Shown one piece after another: positions 52,915 to 63,091 of a DNA stretch of 64,000 nt (its first letter is position 1; every line of letters starts with the position of its first letter). Both the position numbers and the translations under genes were made by a program. The stretch comes from Niastella vici (GTDB taxonomy: Bacteria > Bacteroidota > Bacteroidia > Chitinophagales > Chitinophagaceae), in the NCBI RefSeq assembly GCF_002077945.1, contig NZ_LVYD01000001.1, positions 62,001 to 126,000 on the forward strand. The letters are read 5' to 3'. The notes under the pieces are model-generated. The model saw only the letters and a list, made by a program, of their open reading frames with translations. It did not search any database and was not told where the DNA came from.

Positions 52915-54771
52915 CTACTCAATCCCGTTTTTTTCCAACCAATATTCCAGTATTACAAACAACCATATTTCCATCCATCTCACTGATGTATCATTATTTA
53001 AAAACCGTTGCCAGTAGGTAAGCAGGTTTTTACCATTTATAAAATCTCGTTGAGCAATTCGCTGAAGATGAGTTTCACAAAAGGACCGAAGCTCATTCTT
53101 CATCCAAACACTCCATGGGAATAAAAATCCCTGTTTTTTACGATGCACTATCTCATCTGGGAGCAATCCATTTAATGATTCCACCAGTAGCTGTTTGGGA
53201 TAATGCGGGTATTTATAATGATCTGGTATTGCCAGTACGAATTCAATTAAGTCATGATCAAAAAAAGGCTCTCGTGCTTCTAGTGAAACAGCCATACTGA
53301 ACTGATCTGTATCTTTTAACAGGGTAAACTGCGTGTAACCGGTATATTCGGCTATTGAAACCTGACTTAACAACGGATATTTTTCCAGAGTTGCAGGTAA
53401 TTTAACCAGCTGCTCCTCCAACATCGGCCTGCTATTATTCCATTTGGTTAGTGAAGAAAGTAATTGTGGTGCAATGATCCTTCTGAATTCAGGATAAAAA
53501 TATCTGATAGTTGTATCAGGAGCATTCAACAAAGCCTTCATTCTTTGTGATTTATTGCTGCCACCTAATGCAAGCCTGGCTCCCAAACGCAATAATTTCG
53601 CTGGCCCCCATACCGATGCATACTTCTTAAATTGAAGATACTGTTTAAAGAAGGGATAGCCGGCAAACAGTTCATCACCCCCTATTCCTGATAATGCTAC
53701 TGTGAGGCCACTTTGTTTGATGGCCTTAGAAACCACATATGTATTAACGCCATCTCCACTTGGCGTGTCCATGCTATTAAGGGCATTCGTTAATTCATCA
53801 AGAAATACTGCCGGCTTTAACAAAATCTGATTATGGTTCGTGTTGAATTTGCGGGAAATGATATTTGCATAGCCAGACTCATCAAATTCTTTTTCCTGAA
53901 AACCTACCGTAAATGTATTTGGACGGCCAGTACCGACTTCTGCCATGAGGCCAACCACAGCACTGGAATCAATACCACCCGATAAGAATGCCCCAAGAGG
54001 AACATCACTTACCAACCGTCTTTCAACGGCATTACACAACAACTGGCGTACCTGTTGCTGAACTCGTAAGCGGTCGCCAAAATCGAAATCAATTGTCGGC
54101 GTACTGGTAATATCCCAATATTTTTTGATGCTATATTTATTACCGCGAATGGTAATGGTACTACCGGCTCCCAGTTGTAGAATTCCTTGAATGGCCGATT
54201 CTGGAAAACCAACCGATTGATAACTTAAAAACTCAATGATAGCCGACTTATTTGCTTTAGCAGGCACAATGCCGCTTCCAAGCACTCCCCGCAATTCTGA
54301 AGCAAACAGGAACACATTATCATTAACGAAGTAATACACAGGCTTCACACCCATTCTATCTCTCGCAATAAACATTACCTGTTCAACAGTATCCCATATC
54401 ACAAAGGCGAACATACCTTTTAAATATGGCAAACAGGCTTCGCCCCATTTACTGTATGCAGCCAGCAATACTTCTGTATCGCTATTCGTACTGAACGGAT
54501 ATTCGGGCAGAAGTTTTTTTACATCGCGGTAATTATAAATTTCTCCATTGAATATGATCAGGTACCGGCCGGTATGATCAGCTATAGGTTGATTGGCAGA
54601 TGATGACAAATCAATAATTGACAACCGACGATGCCCCAAAGCAATGGTATCGTTAGTGAAAAATCCATCTGCATCGGGTCCACGGTGCGCCATAGCATCA
54701 GTCATTTGACGGATAGTAACAGGTAAATCGATACTCCTTTTAAATGCTACAATACCGGCTATGCCGCACAT
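52915..54771 (-). CDS. asnB: asparagine synthetase-type glutamine amidotransferase
   Basis: This 618-residue protein has an N-terminal class-II glutaminase domain with catalytic Cys2 (MCGIAGI) and blocks AHRGPDADGFF, LGHRRLSIIDLS and FNGEIYNYRDV. A C-terminal AsnB synthetase domain carries the PP-loop LSGGIDSSAVVGLMAE (about 260-275) and TVALSGIGGDELFAGYPFFK. In polysaccharide clusters such AsnB/WbpS-like enzymes usually amidate a uronic acid or other carboxyl sugar rather than make asparagine; that is an inference here. It sits between two GT4 genes. Confidence 0.9.
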   Translation of the reverse strand: MCGIAGIVAFKRSIDLPVTIRQMTDAMAHRGPDADGFFTNDTIALGHRRLSIIDLSSSANQPIADHTGRYLIIFNGEIYNYRDVKKLLPEYPFSTNSDTEVLLAAYSKWGEACLPYLKGMFAFVIWDTVEQVMFIARDRMGVKPVYYFVNDNVFLFASELRGVLGSGIVPAKANKSAIIEFLSYQSVGFPESAIQGILQLGAGSTITIRGNKYSIKKYWDITSTPTIDFDFGDRLRVQQQVRQLLCNAVERRLVSDVPLGAFLSGGIDSSAVVGLMAEVGTGRPNTFTVGFQEKEFDESGYANIISRKFNTNHNQILLKPAVFLDELTNALNSMDTPSGDGVNTYVVSKAIKQSGLTVALSGIGGDELFAGYPFFKQYLQFKKYASVWGPAKLLRLGARLALGGSNKSQRMKALLNAPDTTIRYFYPEFRRIIAPQLLSSLTKWNNSRPMLEEQLVKLPATLEKYPLLSQVSIAEYTGYTQFTLLKDTDQFSMAVSLEAREPFFDHDLIEFVLAIPDHYKYPHYPKQLLVESLNGLLPDEIVHRKKQGFLFPWSVWMKNELRSFCETHLQRIAQRDFINGKNLLTYWQRFLNNDTSVRWMEIWLFVILEYWLEKNGIE

Positions 54772-54793
54772 AATTACAGTATTAAAAATTTAT

Positions 54794-55822
54794 TTAACTA
54801 ATTGAATGACTAAGAATAACATTCTGGTAAAGGTTCAAATACTTTTCAGCAATCACTTCCGGATCAAACCTTTTAATATTCTCAAAACCACGCGCAATCA
54901 TGTCCGTTCTAAATGAATCATCATTAATTACTTTTTCCAACCCTTTCCTGATCTCACTTGCAACAAATGGATCTACCATTACAGCAGCCTCTCCTGCCAC
55001 TTCAGGCATGGAATATAAAGTACTTGTTATAACGGCCCTGCCTACAGCCTGCGCTTCCAGAATAGGCATGCCAAAACCTTCATAAGTTGAAACAAGACTT
55101 AATATATCAGCCTGTTCATATCGTTCCATGATCTGCTCATCAGTCAACCCCCATTCATAAATGTATTGAATATTATACTTCTTTAGCAGGGCCTCATACG
55201 CATCATTCTGTTTTCCGACAATATTCAACACACAGGGTAGCCCCTGAAGGGCTTCTATAAGCTTTGGAATATTTTTATTAGGTGCAGTCCCAACCTGTAA
55301 AATCCTCGGGCATTCTTTATTGAAGGGTTTCTCTGCTTTCTTAAACTTCGAAGATATAGCTACAGGTATAACAACAATTTTATTCGGATCGCATTTATGG
55401 TGACGCAAAATCTCCTGCTTTGTTGATTCTGAAATCGCAGTAATAAATTTTGCCCGGCGTTCAGGAATGGAAAGCCAAAACAACTTGAGTACGCTATACT
55501 TAATACCTCTGGAAGAATTCAGATGTACACAATCTAAAATGGTTTGGATGGTTGCGTTCCGTTTTAAAAGCAGTCCCAGATAATTTACATCACCGGTTAT
55601 ATGATTTACTTGCCCCTGATTTCGCCAGGCTTGGTAGCAATTATATAAACGCTTAAATAGCCCCGCGCTTTCATAAGCAGAAACAACAACCCGTGAATTA
55701 ATTTTTCCATTCAGTCGCTTTCTAACATCCTCAAAAATAAATTCCACGCTGTAGTTACCAACCGTCCTTGGCTTTCTGTGAAAGAATACCACTTCCAGAG
55801 ATGCCTTTTTCTTATTTTCCAT
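54794..55822 (-). CDS. glycosyltransferase family 4 (GT-B)
   Basis: With the ATG at 55822 the protein has 342 residues; the longer frame begins at TTG (55843) inside the preceding gene and is less likely. Blocks HITGDVNYLGLLLKRNATIQ, AISESTKQEILRHHKCDPNK (acceptor domain), ILQVGTAPNKNIPKLIEALQ and the nucleotide-sugar site ILSLVSTYEGFGMPILEAQA (E-G-F-G-x-P-x4-E, about 248-267) mark it as a GT4 mannosyl-/glucosyltransferase-like enzyme. It overlaps the Gmd-like gene by 11 bases. Confidence 0.9.
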   Translation of the reverse strand: MENKKKASLEVVFFHRKPRTVGNYSVEFIFEDVRKRLNGKINSRVVVSAYESAGLFKRLYNCYQAWRNQGQVNHITGDVNYLGLLLKRNATIQTILDCVHLNSSRGIKYSVLKLFWLSIPERRAKFITAISESTKQEILRHHKCDPNKIVVIPVAISSKFKKAEKPFNKECPRILQVGTAPNKNIPKLIEALQGLPCVLNIVGKQNDAYEALLKKYNIQYIYEWGLTDEQIMERYEQADILSLVSTYEGFGMPILEAQAVGRAVITSTLYSMPEVAGEAAVMVDPFVASEIRKGLEKVINDDSFRTDMIARGFENIKRFDPEVIAEKYLNLYQNVILSHSIS

Positions 55823-56774
55823 AATTCTTAAACTCTTCCTCAATTATTAAATTCAAAACCTCAAAAAAATCCATATCATACTGCCAATTCAAAACCGAGC
55901 GTGCCTTTTTATTTGAACCGTATATATCTTCTATTTCGGTAGGCCTGAAAAGGGAAGGATTTATTTTAATGCAGCTTCTGTCTATGTTCAATTTGTCAAA
56001 AACGTAATAAACAATTTCCCGTAATGTAATTGACTTGCCTGAACTGATAATAAAATCATCGGGCTGATCCTGTTGTAACATCATCCACATGGCCTCTACA
56101 TATTTCTCTGACCAGCCAAAATCGCGTTTTATATCCAGATTACCGAATTCAAGGCATTCACGTTTACCATGAACGATTTCAATTGCTCCTTTAATTAATT
56201 TTTTTACGAAGAAATTTTCTCCTCTCAGATATGACTCATGATTGAAAAGAATACCACAGCTGGTATATAAATTATAAGATTCCCTGTAATTTATGCATAC
56301 ATAATGCCCGGTAACTTTTGAAATAGCATATGGGCTTAACGGATGTACTATGGAATTCTCGGTGATCGGAAGTTGGTTTACCTTCCCGAACATTTCGCTG
56401 GTTGAGGCCTGGTAAAAACGAATAACCGGATCTATTAATCTTATAGCCTCCAGTATATTTAATACTGAATGAATATTAAACGTTATTGTACCAATGGGTT
56501 GTTGAAAGGATAATGAAACTGCACTTTGAGCAGCAAGATTGTATATTTCAGTTGGCTTGCAATTAGTGATAATATTTAAAACCTGCGACAAATCGCTTAG
56601 ATCACACTCAAGCAGCTCCACTTTATCAAGCAATTCCAGATACTTTAAACGGCCTAAGTTCGACCCATAATTAGATCTTATAAGGCCTGTTACTTTATAT
56701 CCTTTCTCAATTAGAAGCCTTGATAAATAAGCTCCGTCCTGCCCGGTTATCCCGGTAATTATAGCTCTTTTCAA
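55812..56774 (-). CDS. second GDP-mannose 4,6-dehydratase-like enzyme
   Basis: This 320-residue protein has the same motif order as Gmd: [79 protein letters not shown] and FRPTEIEDIYGSNKKARSVL. It is about 50 residues shorter, mainly near the C-terminus, and has L-R-G preceded by Y rather than P. It may be a second dehydratase, or a relative producing or reducing a related 6-deoxyhexose such as GDP-rhamnose. With the DegT enzyme upstream it could feed GDP-perosamine-type sugars. It diverges clearly from the gene at 49253, so it is not a recent duplicate. Confidence 0.82.
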   Translation of the reverse strand: MKRAIITGITGQDGAYLSRLLIEKGYKVTGLIRSNYGSNLGRLKYLELLDKVELLECDLSDLSQVLNIITNCKPTEIYNLAAQSAVSLSFQQPIGTITFNIHSVLNILEAIRLIDPVIRFYQASTSEMFGKVNQLPITENSIVHPLSPYAISKVTGHYVCINYRESYNLYTSCGILFNHESYLRGENFFVKKLIKGAIEIVHGKRECLEFGNLDIKRDFGWSEKYVEAMWMMLQQDQPDDFIISSGKSITLREIVYYVFDKLNIDRSCIKINPSLFRPTEIEDIYGSNKKARSVLNWQYDMDFFEVLNLIIEEEFKNYGK

Positions 56775-56820
56775 ATTATATTAATCTAAAGTTACAACCA
56801 CCCAAGTACTCAAAAGCACC

Positions 56821-58224
56821 TTACTCATAAAGCCACTTTTGAATTGTTGGAAAAACAGTTTTACTTAAAATCCAGAACACCAGAAGGTTCGTACACAAAC
56901 GGCCAAATAAGAACAAGCCATCAGCCTCGAAACTGATAAAATTATACAGGGTGACATTTATTATGGCAAATCGAAAAACCAAATTCAATTGGTGCATGTT
57001 GTAAAATGTACGATAGATAAGCACTATAAAAAGCGCAAGTAAAGACAGGGGTAAAAACATTCCGATAAAACCGAAATCAACATAGGAGTCAGCAAAATAT
57101 CCTAAACTGAACGCTGCCCCTTTTTGTAATCCGGCATACTTAAACCCGGTGTATTTATTGGTCTTTTTGCTAGGTTCGTAGATAGACTTTTCAGGAAAGA
57201 GAATGCGGGGAGTAAACACAAAGGAAACATTTTCCCACCATAATTTCCCATTTTCATGTGGCATTATTTTAGGAATTCTGTCCATGACTTTAGTGAGATG
57301 GAGTATATATTGTATCCTGTAAAGCGACATAGTCATTGACGCTTGATATTGATTCCACGAAATGGTTTGCACCTTCTCACCAATCTTGGAAAGCGCTTCG
57401 GACTTAGAAACGTTTACAACTTGCATACGTGAACCCTGATTTAGAAATTCACGGTATCCCCCCTTTACGGCCGTCCAGGTAACAAAAACAAATAATAAGC
57501 TTACGGATATTAATAAGAAATTAATAAACTGCCGGAATGTTATTTGCTTAATGAATGTAAGAGAAACAATGATCGTATAAAAAAGTACTTCCTTGAAAGA
57601 TGAAAAATAAGAATAAAGGCCTGATATAAATTCATATGCCAATATTACAATCAGGACCATTCTATTTTTCTTACTAAGCCAAACTATGACACCATACCAG
57701 ATAAAAAATATCCATTTAAAAAGCGACACAGTTACCAGCATCTGAGCAAGACCACTGGTATTTCCAAACACGAATCCTATCGAACTTAAAAACAAAGTTG
57801 AAATAATATAGAGAATTAGTAACTTCTTTTTATTAACCAGGCTCGCCTGCTTTTGAAAATCCTGGTCTGAGTATACGGGCAGTTTGCTCACTCCTCTGCT
57901 TATAATAAAAGCCATTAACAATAGCCCCAAACATGCTACAAGCAAAGCATTAGGTGCATTTTTAGATAAAAAATCAATTGGCTTTTCTTTTACATTCATC
58001 CATATTACATAAGCAACCACCTGTACCCATTGGAGTGTAAAAGCAAAAACAATAATACCGGGCCTGTTATACTTCCACAGAATTGCCAGCATTCCAAATA
58101 AAGTGGCAAAACAAAGAAATAAATACATACCGTTTTGAAACAGAGGCAATGTCAAAACACTTAATGCAAGTATTATTATTACTCCTGTTGAAAAACTTAT
58201 CTTATTTGAAAATGCGCTAATCAT
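56821..58224 (-). CDS. Wzy-like polysaccharide polymerase or O-antigen ligase (multi-span membrane protein)
   Basis: This 467-residue, strongly hydrophobic protein has about eleven or twelve membrane segments and one longer hydrophilic loop (about residues 270-345, containing RIPKIMPHENGKLWWENVSF). Loops of that size near the middle are typical of Wzy polymerases. No conserved motif is strong enough to name it by sequence alone; the call rests on topology and position inside the cluster. It is AT-rich like its neighbours. It would join lipid-linked repeat units in the periplasm. Confidence 0.65.
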   Translation of the reverse strand: MISAFSNKISFSTGVIIILALSVLTLPLFQNGMYLFLCFATLFGMLAILWKYNRPGIIVFAFTLQWVQVVAYVIWMNVKEKPIDFLSKNAPNALLVACLGLLLMAFIISRGVSKLPVYSDQDFQKQASLVNKKKLLILYIISTLFLSSIGFVFGNTSGLAQMLVTVSLFKWIFFIWYGVIVWLSKKNRMVLIVILAYEFISGLYSYFSSFKEVLFYTIIVSLTFIKQITFRQFINFLLISVSLLFVFVTWTAVKGGYREFLNQGSRMQVVNVSKSEALSKIGEKVQTISWNQYQASMTMSLYRIQYILHLTKVMDRIPKIMPHENGKLWWENVSFVFTPRILFPEKSIYEPSKKTNKYTGFKYAGLQKGAAFSLGYFADSYVDFGFIGMFLPLSLLALFIVLIYRTFYNMHQLNLVFRFAIINVTLYNFISFEADGLFLFGRLCTNLLVFWILSKTVFPTIQKWLYE

Positions 58225-58268
58225 GAATTATTAAGTAATGGGAAACCCAGGTAAACCTATGGCTACAA

Positions 58269-59444
58269 TTAATCCTTTGTTTTGAGGGTGTCCAGAATAT
58301 TTAGTACAGCCCTTACAATTCGCTCATATGAAAAATCTGTAATCCGCTTTTCTGACTCACGGTTCATTTCGGCTAATTTTTTTCTGTTTTCAAGCAGTGC
58401 AGTTAAAAACGATACACATTCTACATGTTTTCCATGTGGAAATATTATTCCATTCTTATGAGAAACCAGATCAACTCCACAACCCACTTTATCAGAAACC
58501 ATAATGGTACGACTGCTTGCCATCGCTTCATTCACGGCAAGTCCCCAGGTTTCTCCGGGACCATTGGAAGGTAGAATAAATACATCACCTAACCTATACA
58601 CAACTGGCATTAAATTCTGGTTTTGAAAATCTAGGAAATGAATTCGTGGATCACCATTCGCAGCATTCTTCAAAGTCGAATCAAGATGCCCATTTCCTAC
58701 AAGTATGAACCTAATATCCTTATTAGGTATTTCCGAAGCGACTTTTAATAGAAGTTCGGGATTTTTTTTGCTTTCGAATTTACCAGCAAACAGCACTACA
58801 AGATCAGAATCGTTGATATTTAACCTCTTGCGCCAGTCCCTCGCTTTTTGCTCATTTACTTCCGGATTATTGCAAAACCTTTCGTTGTCTATAGCATGAG
58901 GAACAAACACAAGTTGGTGTTCCTTTAAGCCATGTTTCCGGAAATACATTTTATTATTGGTACCGGCATACAGTGCAAAATCAACATGGGAAAAAACCCA
59001 CCGCAGGAAAAATCTCCTGATAAGTTGCCTGATCCCAACTTTTTCATCTAACAAAGTAGAATCGCCACGGAATAAGACTGGTACCTTTTTATAGAAAAAA
59101 CGGAGACACCTTAAATGACTGTCAAAACTCCAGCCGAAAACTAATAAAGCATCTGGCTTCCATGCCTGGATTCTTTCTATAAGATCAGGATTGATGATAC
59201 CTTTGAAATGATGAGAACCTGGCTCATTTGAAATATTATCAACATACTCATAATCGTACCCCTCCAACAGGGGAATATCCCATTCTATTACCTTACCAAA
59301 ACCAGGATCATACTTTGCTCCCATACCCGCCCTCCCCCAGGTATAAAATACTTTTACAGCAATTTTACCAGTTTCATTTAATAGTTTAAACCATGGTGCA
59401 TTATACTGAATGGGATGTGTGGTAATTATAGCAAGTCGTTTCAT
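58269..59444 (-). CDS. glycosyltransferase family 4 (GT-B)
   Basis: This 391-residue enzyme begins RLAIITTHPIQYNAPWFKLL, a start known from capsule GT4 enzymes. The C-terminal domain has LVVLFAGKFESKKNPELLLK and the nucleotide-sugar site FILPSNGPGETWGLAVNEAM (about 295-314), with the distal Glu. It starts 1 base after the next upstream gene (59446-60729) ends, so the two are coupled. Donor and acceptor are not predictable. Confidence 0.9.
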   Translation of the reverse strand: MKRLAIITTHPIQYNAPWFKLLNETGKIAVKVFYTWGRAGMGAKYDPGFGKVIEWDIPLLEGYDYEYVDNISNEPGSHHFKGIINPDLIERIQAWKPDALLVFGWSFDSHLRCLRFFYKKVPVLFRGDSTLLDEKVGIRQLIRRFFLRWVFSHVDFALYAGTNNKMYFRKHGLKEHQLVFVPHAIDNERFCNNPEVNEQKARDWRKRLNINDSDLVVLFAGKFESKKNPELLLKVASEIPNKDIRFILVGNGHLDSTLKNAANGDPRIHFLDFQNQNLMPVVYRLGDVFILPSNGPGETWGLAVNEAMASSRTIMVSDKVGCGVDLVSHKNGIIFPHGKHVECVSFLTALLENRKKLAEMNRESEKRITDFSYERIVRAVLNILDTLKTKD

Positions 59445-59445
59445 C

Positions 59446-60729
59446 TCATTTCTTTGTAACGGCCTGATTTAAAAGATCAGCCAGCTTTGCTGTCACACTT
59501 TTAGCTGAATACTCCTCGAATGCCTTTAAATTAATAGTACTGAAATCATACTTCTGAACCAATTGCAAAAAAGCTTTAAACTTCTGTATGAATTGAGCCC
59601 TGAATACCGATTGAAAATTTTCTTCATTGAATCCCATCGTAAGCCCACATTCAGACATTTCGATAACCTCCTTTGCCGTGCTTTGTTCATGCAATAGGGC
59701 CAGTATGGGTTTACCAGACAAGGCACCCTGAAAAACTTTTGAAGGGGTATAGTGTGGTTGTGTGCTGCCTATAACTAAAACGCCATCAGCCGCTTTTAAA
59801 TGGATCAGTACATCTAAATAGGGTATACGCTGCGGATATTCAAAGATCATGTTGCCCCACAATCCTTCAAACTCCGCTGCCAGGTTTTTAACATAATATG
59901 CAGTAGGATCATTCAATACCTTACCTGTTCCTATAAAGTGAAACCGTACATTTTCAAAAAGCCGTTTGTTATCATAAATCTCTTTACAAAAGCAACGAAA
60001 AACCTCAACTGCATTTGGAAGCAACACACCTGCATATATGACATCAATTATATTGGGTTCCTTTTTAAACAGGTAAGGCTGCAATTGCAGTTTATTCAAT
60101 ATATTAAAATCATTCTTTTCTCCGCCATAAGGCATCGCACCGGCAATGCATTTCCCTTTCAGATGCATGTTACGCTCTAATACTCCCATGTAATACCCCT
60201 CCGCAACACCTGTAATCAAAGATGCTTTTTTCACTGCAATAGGTTCCAGCGTTTTTGCTAAGACCGTACTAAACCATGCCCGCGAAAATTTCCTGTCAGA
60301 TCCAGGGAAATGATGAACCCATGGATCAATATAATCTATTCCATACTTTACTCCGGTACTATAATGCAACCATCTTCCTAATAAAGCAACATAAAAAGAA
60401 GGAATAGCTATATATATAAAATCTATTTTCTCTTTTTTTACCAATTTCTTTGCCTGCTTATACAATTGAAAAAAAGCGCGCAAGCCAATGTCCCCGATGA
60501 ACCGTGGCCGGGTAACCGGCAACGCATTCGCTTTTTCTATATGTAATCCTTCCGGTAATAATTCCACAAGATTATAATCCAGTTTCTCTTCATAATACTT
60601 TTCATCCACCATTAAGATAACAGGCTGCCAGTTAAACGCCGGCAAATGTTGTGCAAACAGGCGGGAACGATGAACAGCTGCCAGGTTAGAAGGGGGAAAA
60701 TGAGGAGAAATTATCAAAACTTTTTTCAC
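59446..60729 (-). CDS. glycosyltransferase-like protein (GT-B, diverged)
   Basis: This 427-residue protein starts KVLIISPHFPPSNLAAVHRS, the usual opening of GT4-like enzymes that act on surface glycans. The C-terminal half has DVIYAGVLLPNAVEVFRCFC and ADGVLVIGSTQPHYTPSKVF with GALSGKPILALLHEQST. The E-x7-E nucleotide-sugar motif is altered, as in the diverged group found in Bacteroidota clusters. It is 1-2 bases from both neighbours, so it belongs to the same operon. Confidence 0.8.
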   Translation of the reverse strand: MKKVLIISPHFPPSNLAAVHRSRLFAQHLPAFNWQPVILMVDEKYYEEKLDYNLVELLPEGLHIEKANALPVTRPRFIGDIGLRAFFQLYKQAKKLVKKEKIDFIYIAIPSFYVALLGRWLHYSTGVKYGIDYIDPWVHHFPGSDRKFSRAWFSTVLAKTLEPIAVKKASLITGVAEGYYMGVLERNMHLKGKCIAGAMPYGGEKNDFNILNKLQLQPYLFKKEPNIIDVIYAGVLLPNAVEVFRCFCKEIYDNKRLFENVRFHFIGTGKVLNDPTAYYVKNLAAEFEGLWGNMIFEYPQRIPYLDVLIHLKAADGVLVIGSTQPHYTPSKVFQGALSGKPILALLHEQSTAKEVIEMSECGLTMGFNEENFQSVFRAQFIQKFKAFLQLVQKYDFSTINLKAFEEYSAKSVTAKLADLLNQAVTKK

Positions 60730-60731
60730 AA

Positions 60732-61937
60732 CTAATTGGTTTGCTTCCAGGATTTTAAAAGTTTATTACTTTCAACGCTCCATGAATTTCTTTGAGCATA
60801 TTTCCATCTGGCCAACTTGTTTGCCAGAATTATATCACGCTTATCAAGCAAAGAAGAAATTGTTCTTTTTAAATCAGTCTCTTCGAGTGATGAAATAACC
60901 CCGTGATCTGAAAATTTTTCAATGAATGAGCTTTGTGCTTCAGTACCGGTGGCAAGAATATACAAGCCGGCTTGAAAATAAGCCCAGATCTTGTTTGATA
61001 AAGCCAGGTTATTATTTTCATCTTTACCAGGTTCAATCGCAAGACCAATATCATATTGCACAAGACGACGATGCAGATCTTCCTGTGTCAAAGAAGATAT
61101 TATTGTAACATATTTCCTGTTGATGAGGTACTGGTCAAAAAAAGATTTATTCAGGTTTCCAATCAACGTCAGCCTAACCTTGTCCTGAAAGGAATCCAAT
61201 ATAGGTAACACTTGCTCAAGCCCTCTTGTAACGTCAATATTCTGTGAAAACCAGATGAAATGTAAATACTGAATATCCTTATTTTCAGCAGGCACTCCGA
61301 AATCGCTCGCGGCAAAAGTGTTATTAACTACAAATTGAGGAGACGTTTTATTCTTAGTGCCTAAAGCAAACACACGATGCATAATTGGTTCCGACGCGTA
61401 AGACACATATGCGGCTTTAGGTAAAACCTTCTTTAATAATTGCTCATTCACCTGCCTTATAAAAGGATCAGACCCTTCCCCCGGGTGATAGTCCTCTACA
61501 TCAATACCAAATGCTGATTGCCGGTTTTTGGCAAATTTAGCGGCAGGATAAAAAGCGCCCGGATTATGTGCTATAATAAGATCAGGAGAAATATTTATTT
61601 TTCTTAGTAATCCGTTTATCAGAATGCTTCTTCGGCTAACAGCCATGCCAATAACCCATGTGGTACGAATCCCAAATTTGTATAACCACCGGCACGCATT
61701 CTCTATTAACACTGACTTTAACCAATTCCAGTAAGACGAGCGGCCTGCTGGCAAATGGTAAAAAGTCACATCTTTAAGCACTTCGATAATCTGCCTCTCT
61801 TTGTCCTTAGTCCAGTTGTCCATTTCGAAAGCCACAACCGATACCTTATATCCTTCATCAAGAGCCAATTCCACCTCCTTACGGCACCGTGGATTACAAG
61901 CCAAATTAGTACTGGTTAAAAACAAAATATGCTTCAT
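60732..61937 (-). CDS. glycosyltransferase (GT-B, family 4-like)
   Basis: This 401-residue protein opens with HILFLTSTNLACNPRCRKEV, a common Bacteroidota GT start. DLIIAHNPGAFYPAAKFAKN marks the acceptor domain, and YLHFIWFSQNIDVTRGLEQV with IGLAIEPGKDENNNLALSNK the donor domain. No transmembrane region is strong, so it is cytoplasmic or peripheral. It overlaps the next gene upstream (61934-63088) by 4 bases. Confidence 0.82.
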   Translation of the reverse strand: MKHILFLTSTNLACNPRCRKEVELALDEGYKVSVVAFEMDNWTKDKERQIIEVLKDVTFYHLPAGRSSYWNWLKSVLIENACRWLYKFGIRTTWVIGMAVSRRSILINGLLRKINISPDLIIAHNPGAFYPAAKFAKNRQSAFGIDVEDYHPGEGSDPFIRQVNEQLLKKVLPKAAYVSYASEPIMHRVFALGTKNKTSPQFVVNNTFAASDFGVPAENKDIQYLHFIWFSQNIDVTRGLEQVLPILDSFQDKVRLTLIGNLNKSFFDQYLINRKYVTIISSLTQEDLHRRLVQYDIGLAIEPGKDENNNLALSNKIWAYFQAGLYILATGTEAQSSFIEKFSDHGVISSLEETDLKRTISSLLDKRDIILANKLARWKYAQRNSWSVESNKLLKSWKQTN

Positions 61938-63088
61938 GAAAAACGTGATTCTATCAATTTTTCAATTCCGGCAATATGTGATCGATATGAATTTTCCATA
62001 GCGAAAAGTATACGGTCCCGTTGTAAATCAGTCAGCTCACCTGATCTAACCCTTTTCAATATTTGCGAAAACAGCGATAAATATTCACTGTTATCCTTTG
62101 AATCGAGCATGTCAATAATATTATTATCGCGATAAGTTGACATATAATGAGAAACTACCGGCTTGCCTGTACTCAAGTATTCAAGTATCTTATGCGAATT
62201 TGAACCATCCCACATTTTACTTGTAGTTGTTTGCCAACAGACCCAAAACATATCAGCCATTTTTACTTCTTCGCTTAATACAGATGGGTGTACCGCTCCA
62301 CGCAAAACAACATTTGGCTGAGATTGAAGAAATCTGACGAAATCAAACACCTCTGGTTTATCAAAAGCTACAAAGTTTCCCTTTATCTCATACTGCCCCC
62401 AAAAAACGAATTGAGTATCGGGATGAGCAGAAATGACTTTTTTCATGGTATTTCTATCGGGCGCTTCCATTAAAAGATTGCCTACATAACCCACCGTTAT
62501 TTTGCTTTTAGGATGAATTGTACCAGGTAACTGGTCCAATGCTTCCTGTGCAATCCTGGTAAAGTGCCGGTTTACACCATGATTAATAAAATGAGCCGTT
62601 TTACAAGCAGGTTTTAATAATTCAACTATCGTATCTGAGACCCCTAAACAAACATCTGCCGTAAACGCCTCTTCGGGTAAATGATCATAATAGAAAAGGT
62701 CAGCAGCAAAAAAGATATTTACCGAAGCTTTAAACCATTTCAGATTCAGAAAGCGGTAAGGATCGAAGCACCAGACTATATCGGGTCGCAGCCCAATTGC
62801 TTTGGTCAGCAATTTCACCTGCGCTTTCAAAAGTAACCGGAAAATAGGATCAGGTAAGAAACGCTTTCCCCTGAAAACCGGCCGGTATTTTACAATATAT
62901 AAAGACGGATGATCTTCTGAGGGAGAAATGGTTATTCCCTTGTTTTGCAGATCGGGTGGTTCTATAAAAAAAACCCTATTACCTCTTTCCGCCAGTTCAA
63001 GAGCATAATGATGCTTGGAAACACGCATTGTGCCCCATCGGTCAGAAGAAAGAAGATATACAACCTTATTATTGAATTGAAATCCCAC
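61934..63088 (-). CDS. glycosyltransferase family 1-like protein
   Basis: This 384-residue GT-B enzyme has VVYLLSSDRWGTMRVSKHHY (acceptor side), DIVWCFDPYRFLNLKWFKAS and ADLFYYDHLPEEAFTADVCL in the middle. The donor side has ITVGYVGNLLMEAPDRNTMK and WDGSNSHKILEYLSTGKPVV (about 306-325). The latter is typical of GT1 enzymes transferring fucose, mannose or rhamnose in capsule clusters. It lies 3 bases after the DegT gene and overlaps the next by 4 bases. Donor unknown. Confidence 0.82.
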   Translation of the reverse strand: MGFQFNNKVVYLLSSDRWGTMRVSKHHYALELAERGNRVFFIEPPDLQNKGITISPSEDHPSLYIVKYRPVFRGKRFLPDPIFRLLLKAQVKLLTKAIGLRPDIVWCFDPYRFLNLKWFKASVNIFFAADLFYYDHLPEEAFTADVCLGVSDTIVELLKPACKTAHFINHGVNRHFTRIAQEALDQLPGTIHPKSKITVGYVGNLLMEAPDRNTMKKVISAHPDTQFVFWGQYEIKGNFVAFDKPEVFDFVRFLQSQPNVVLRGAVHPSVLSEEVKMADMFWVCWQTTTSKMWDGSNSHKILEYLSTGKPVVSHYMSTYRDNNIIDMLDSKDNSEYLSLFSQILKRVRSGELTDLQRDRILFAMENSYRSHIAGIEKLIESRFS

Positions 63089-63091
63089 GAA

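Noticed and set aside
49253-56774. Recent duplication of gmd
   Set aside because: The two proteins differ in length and throughout their sequence; only family motifs are shared.
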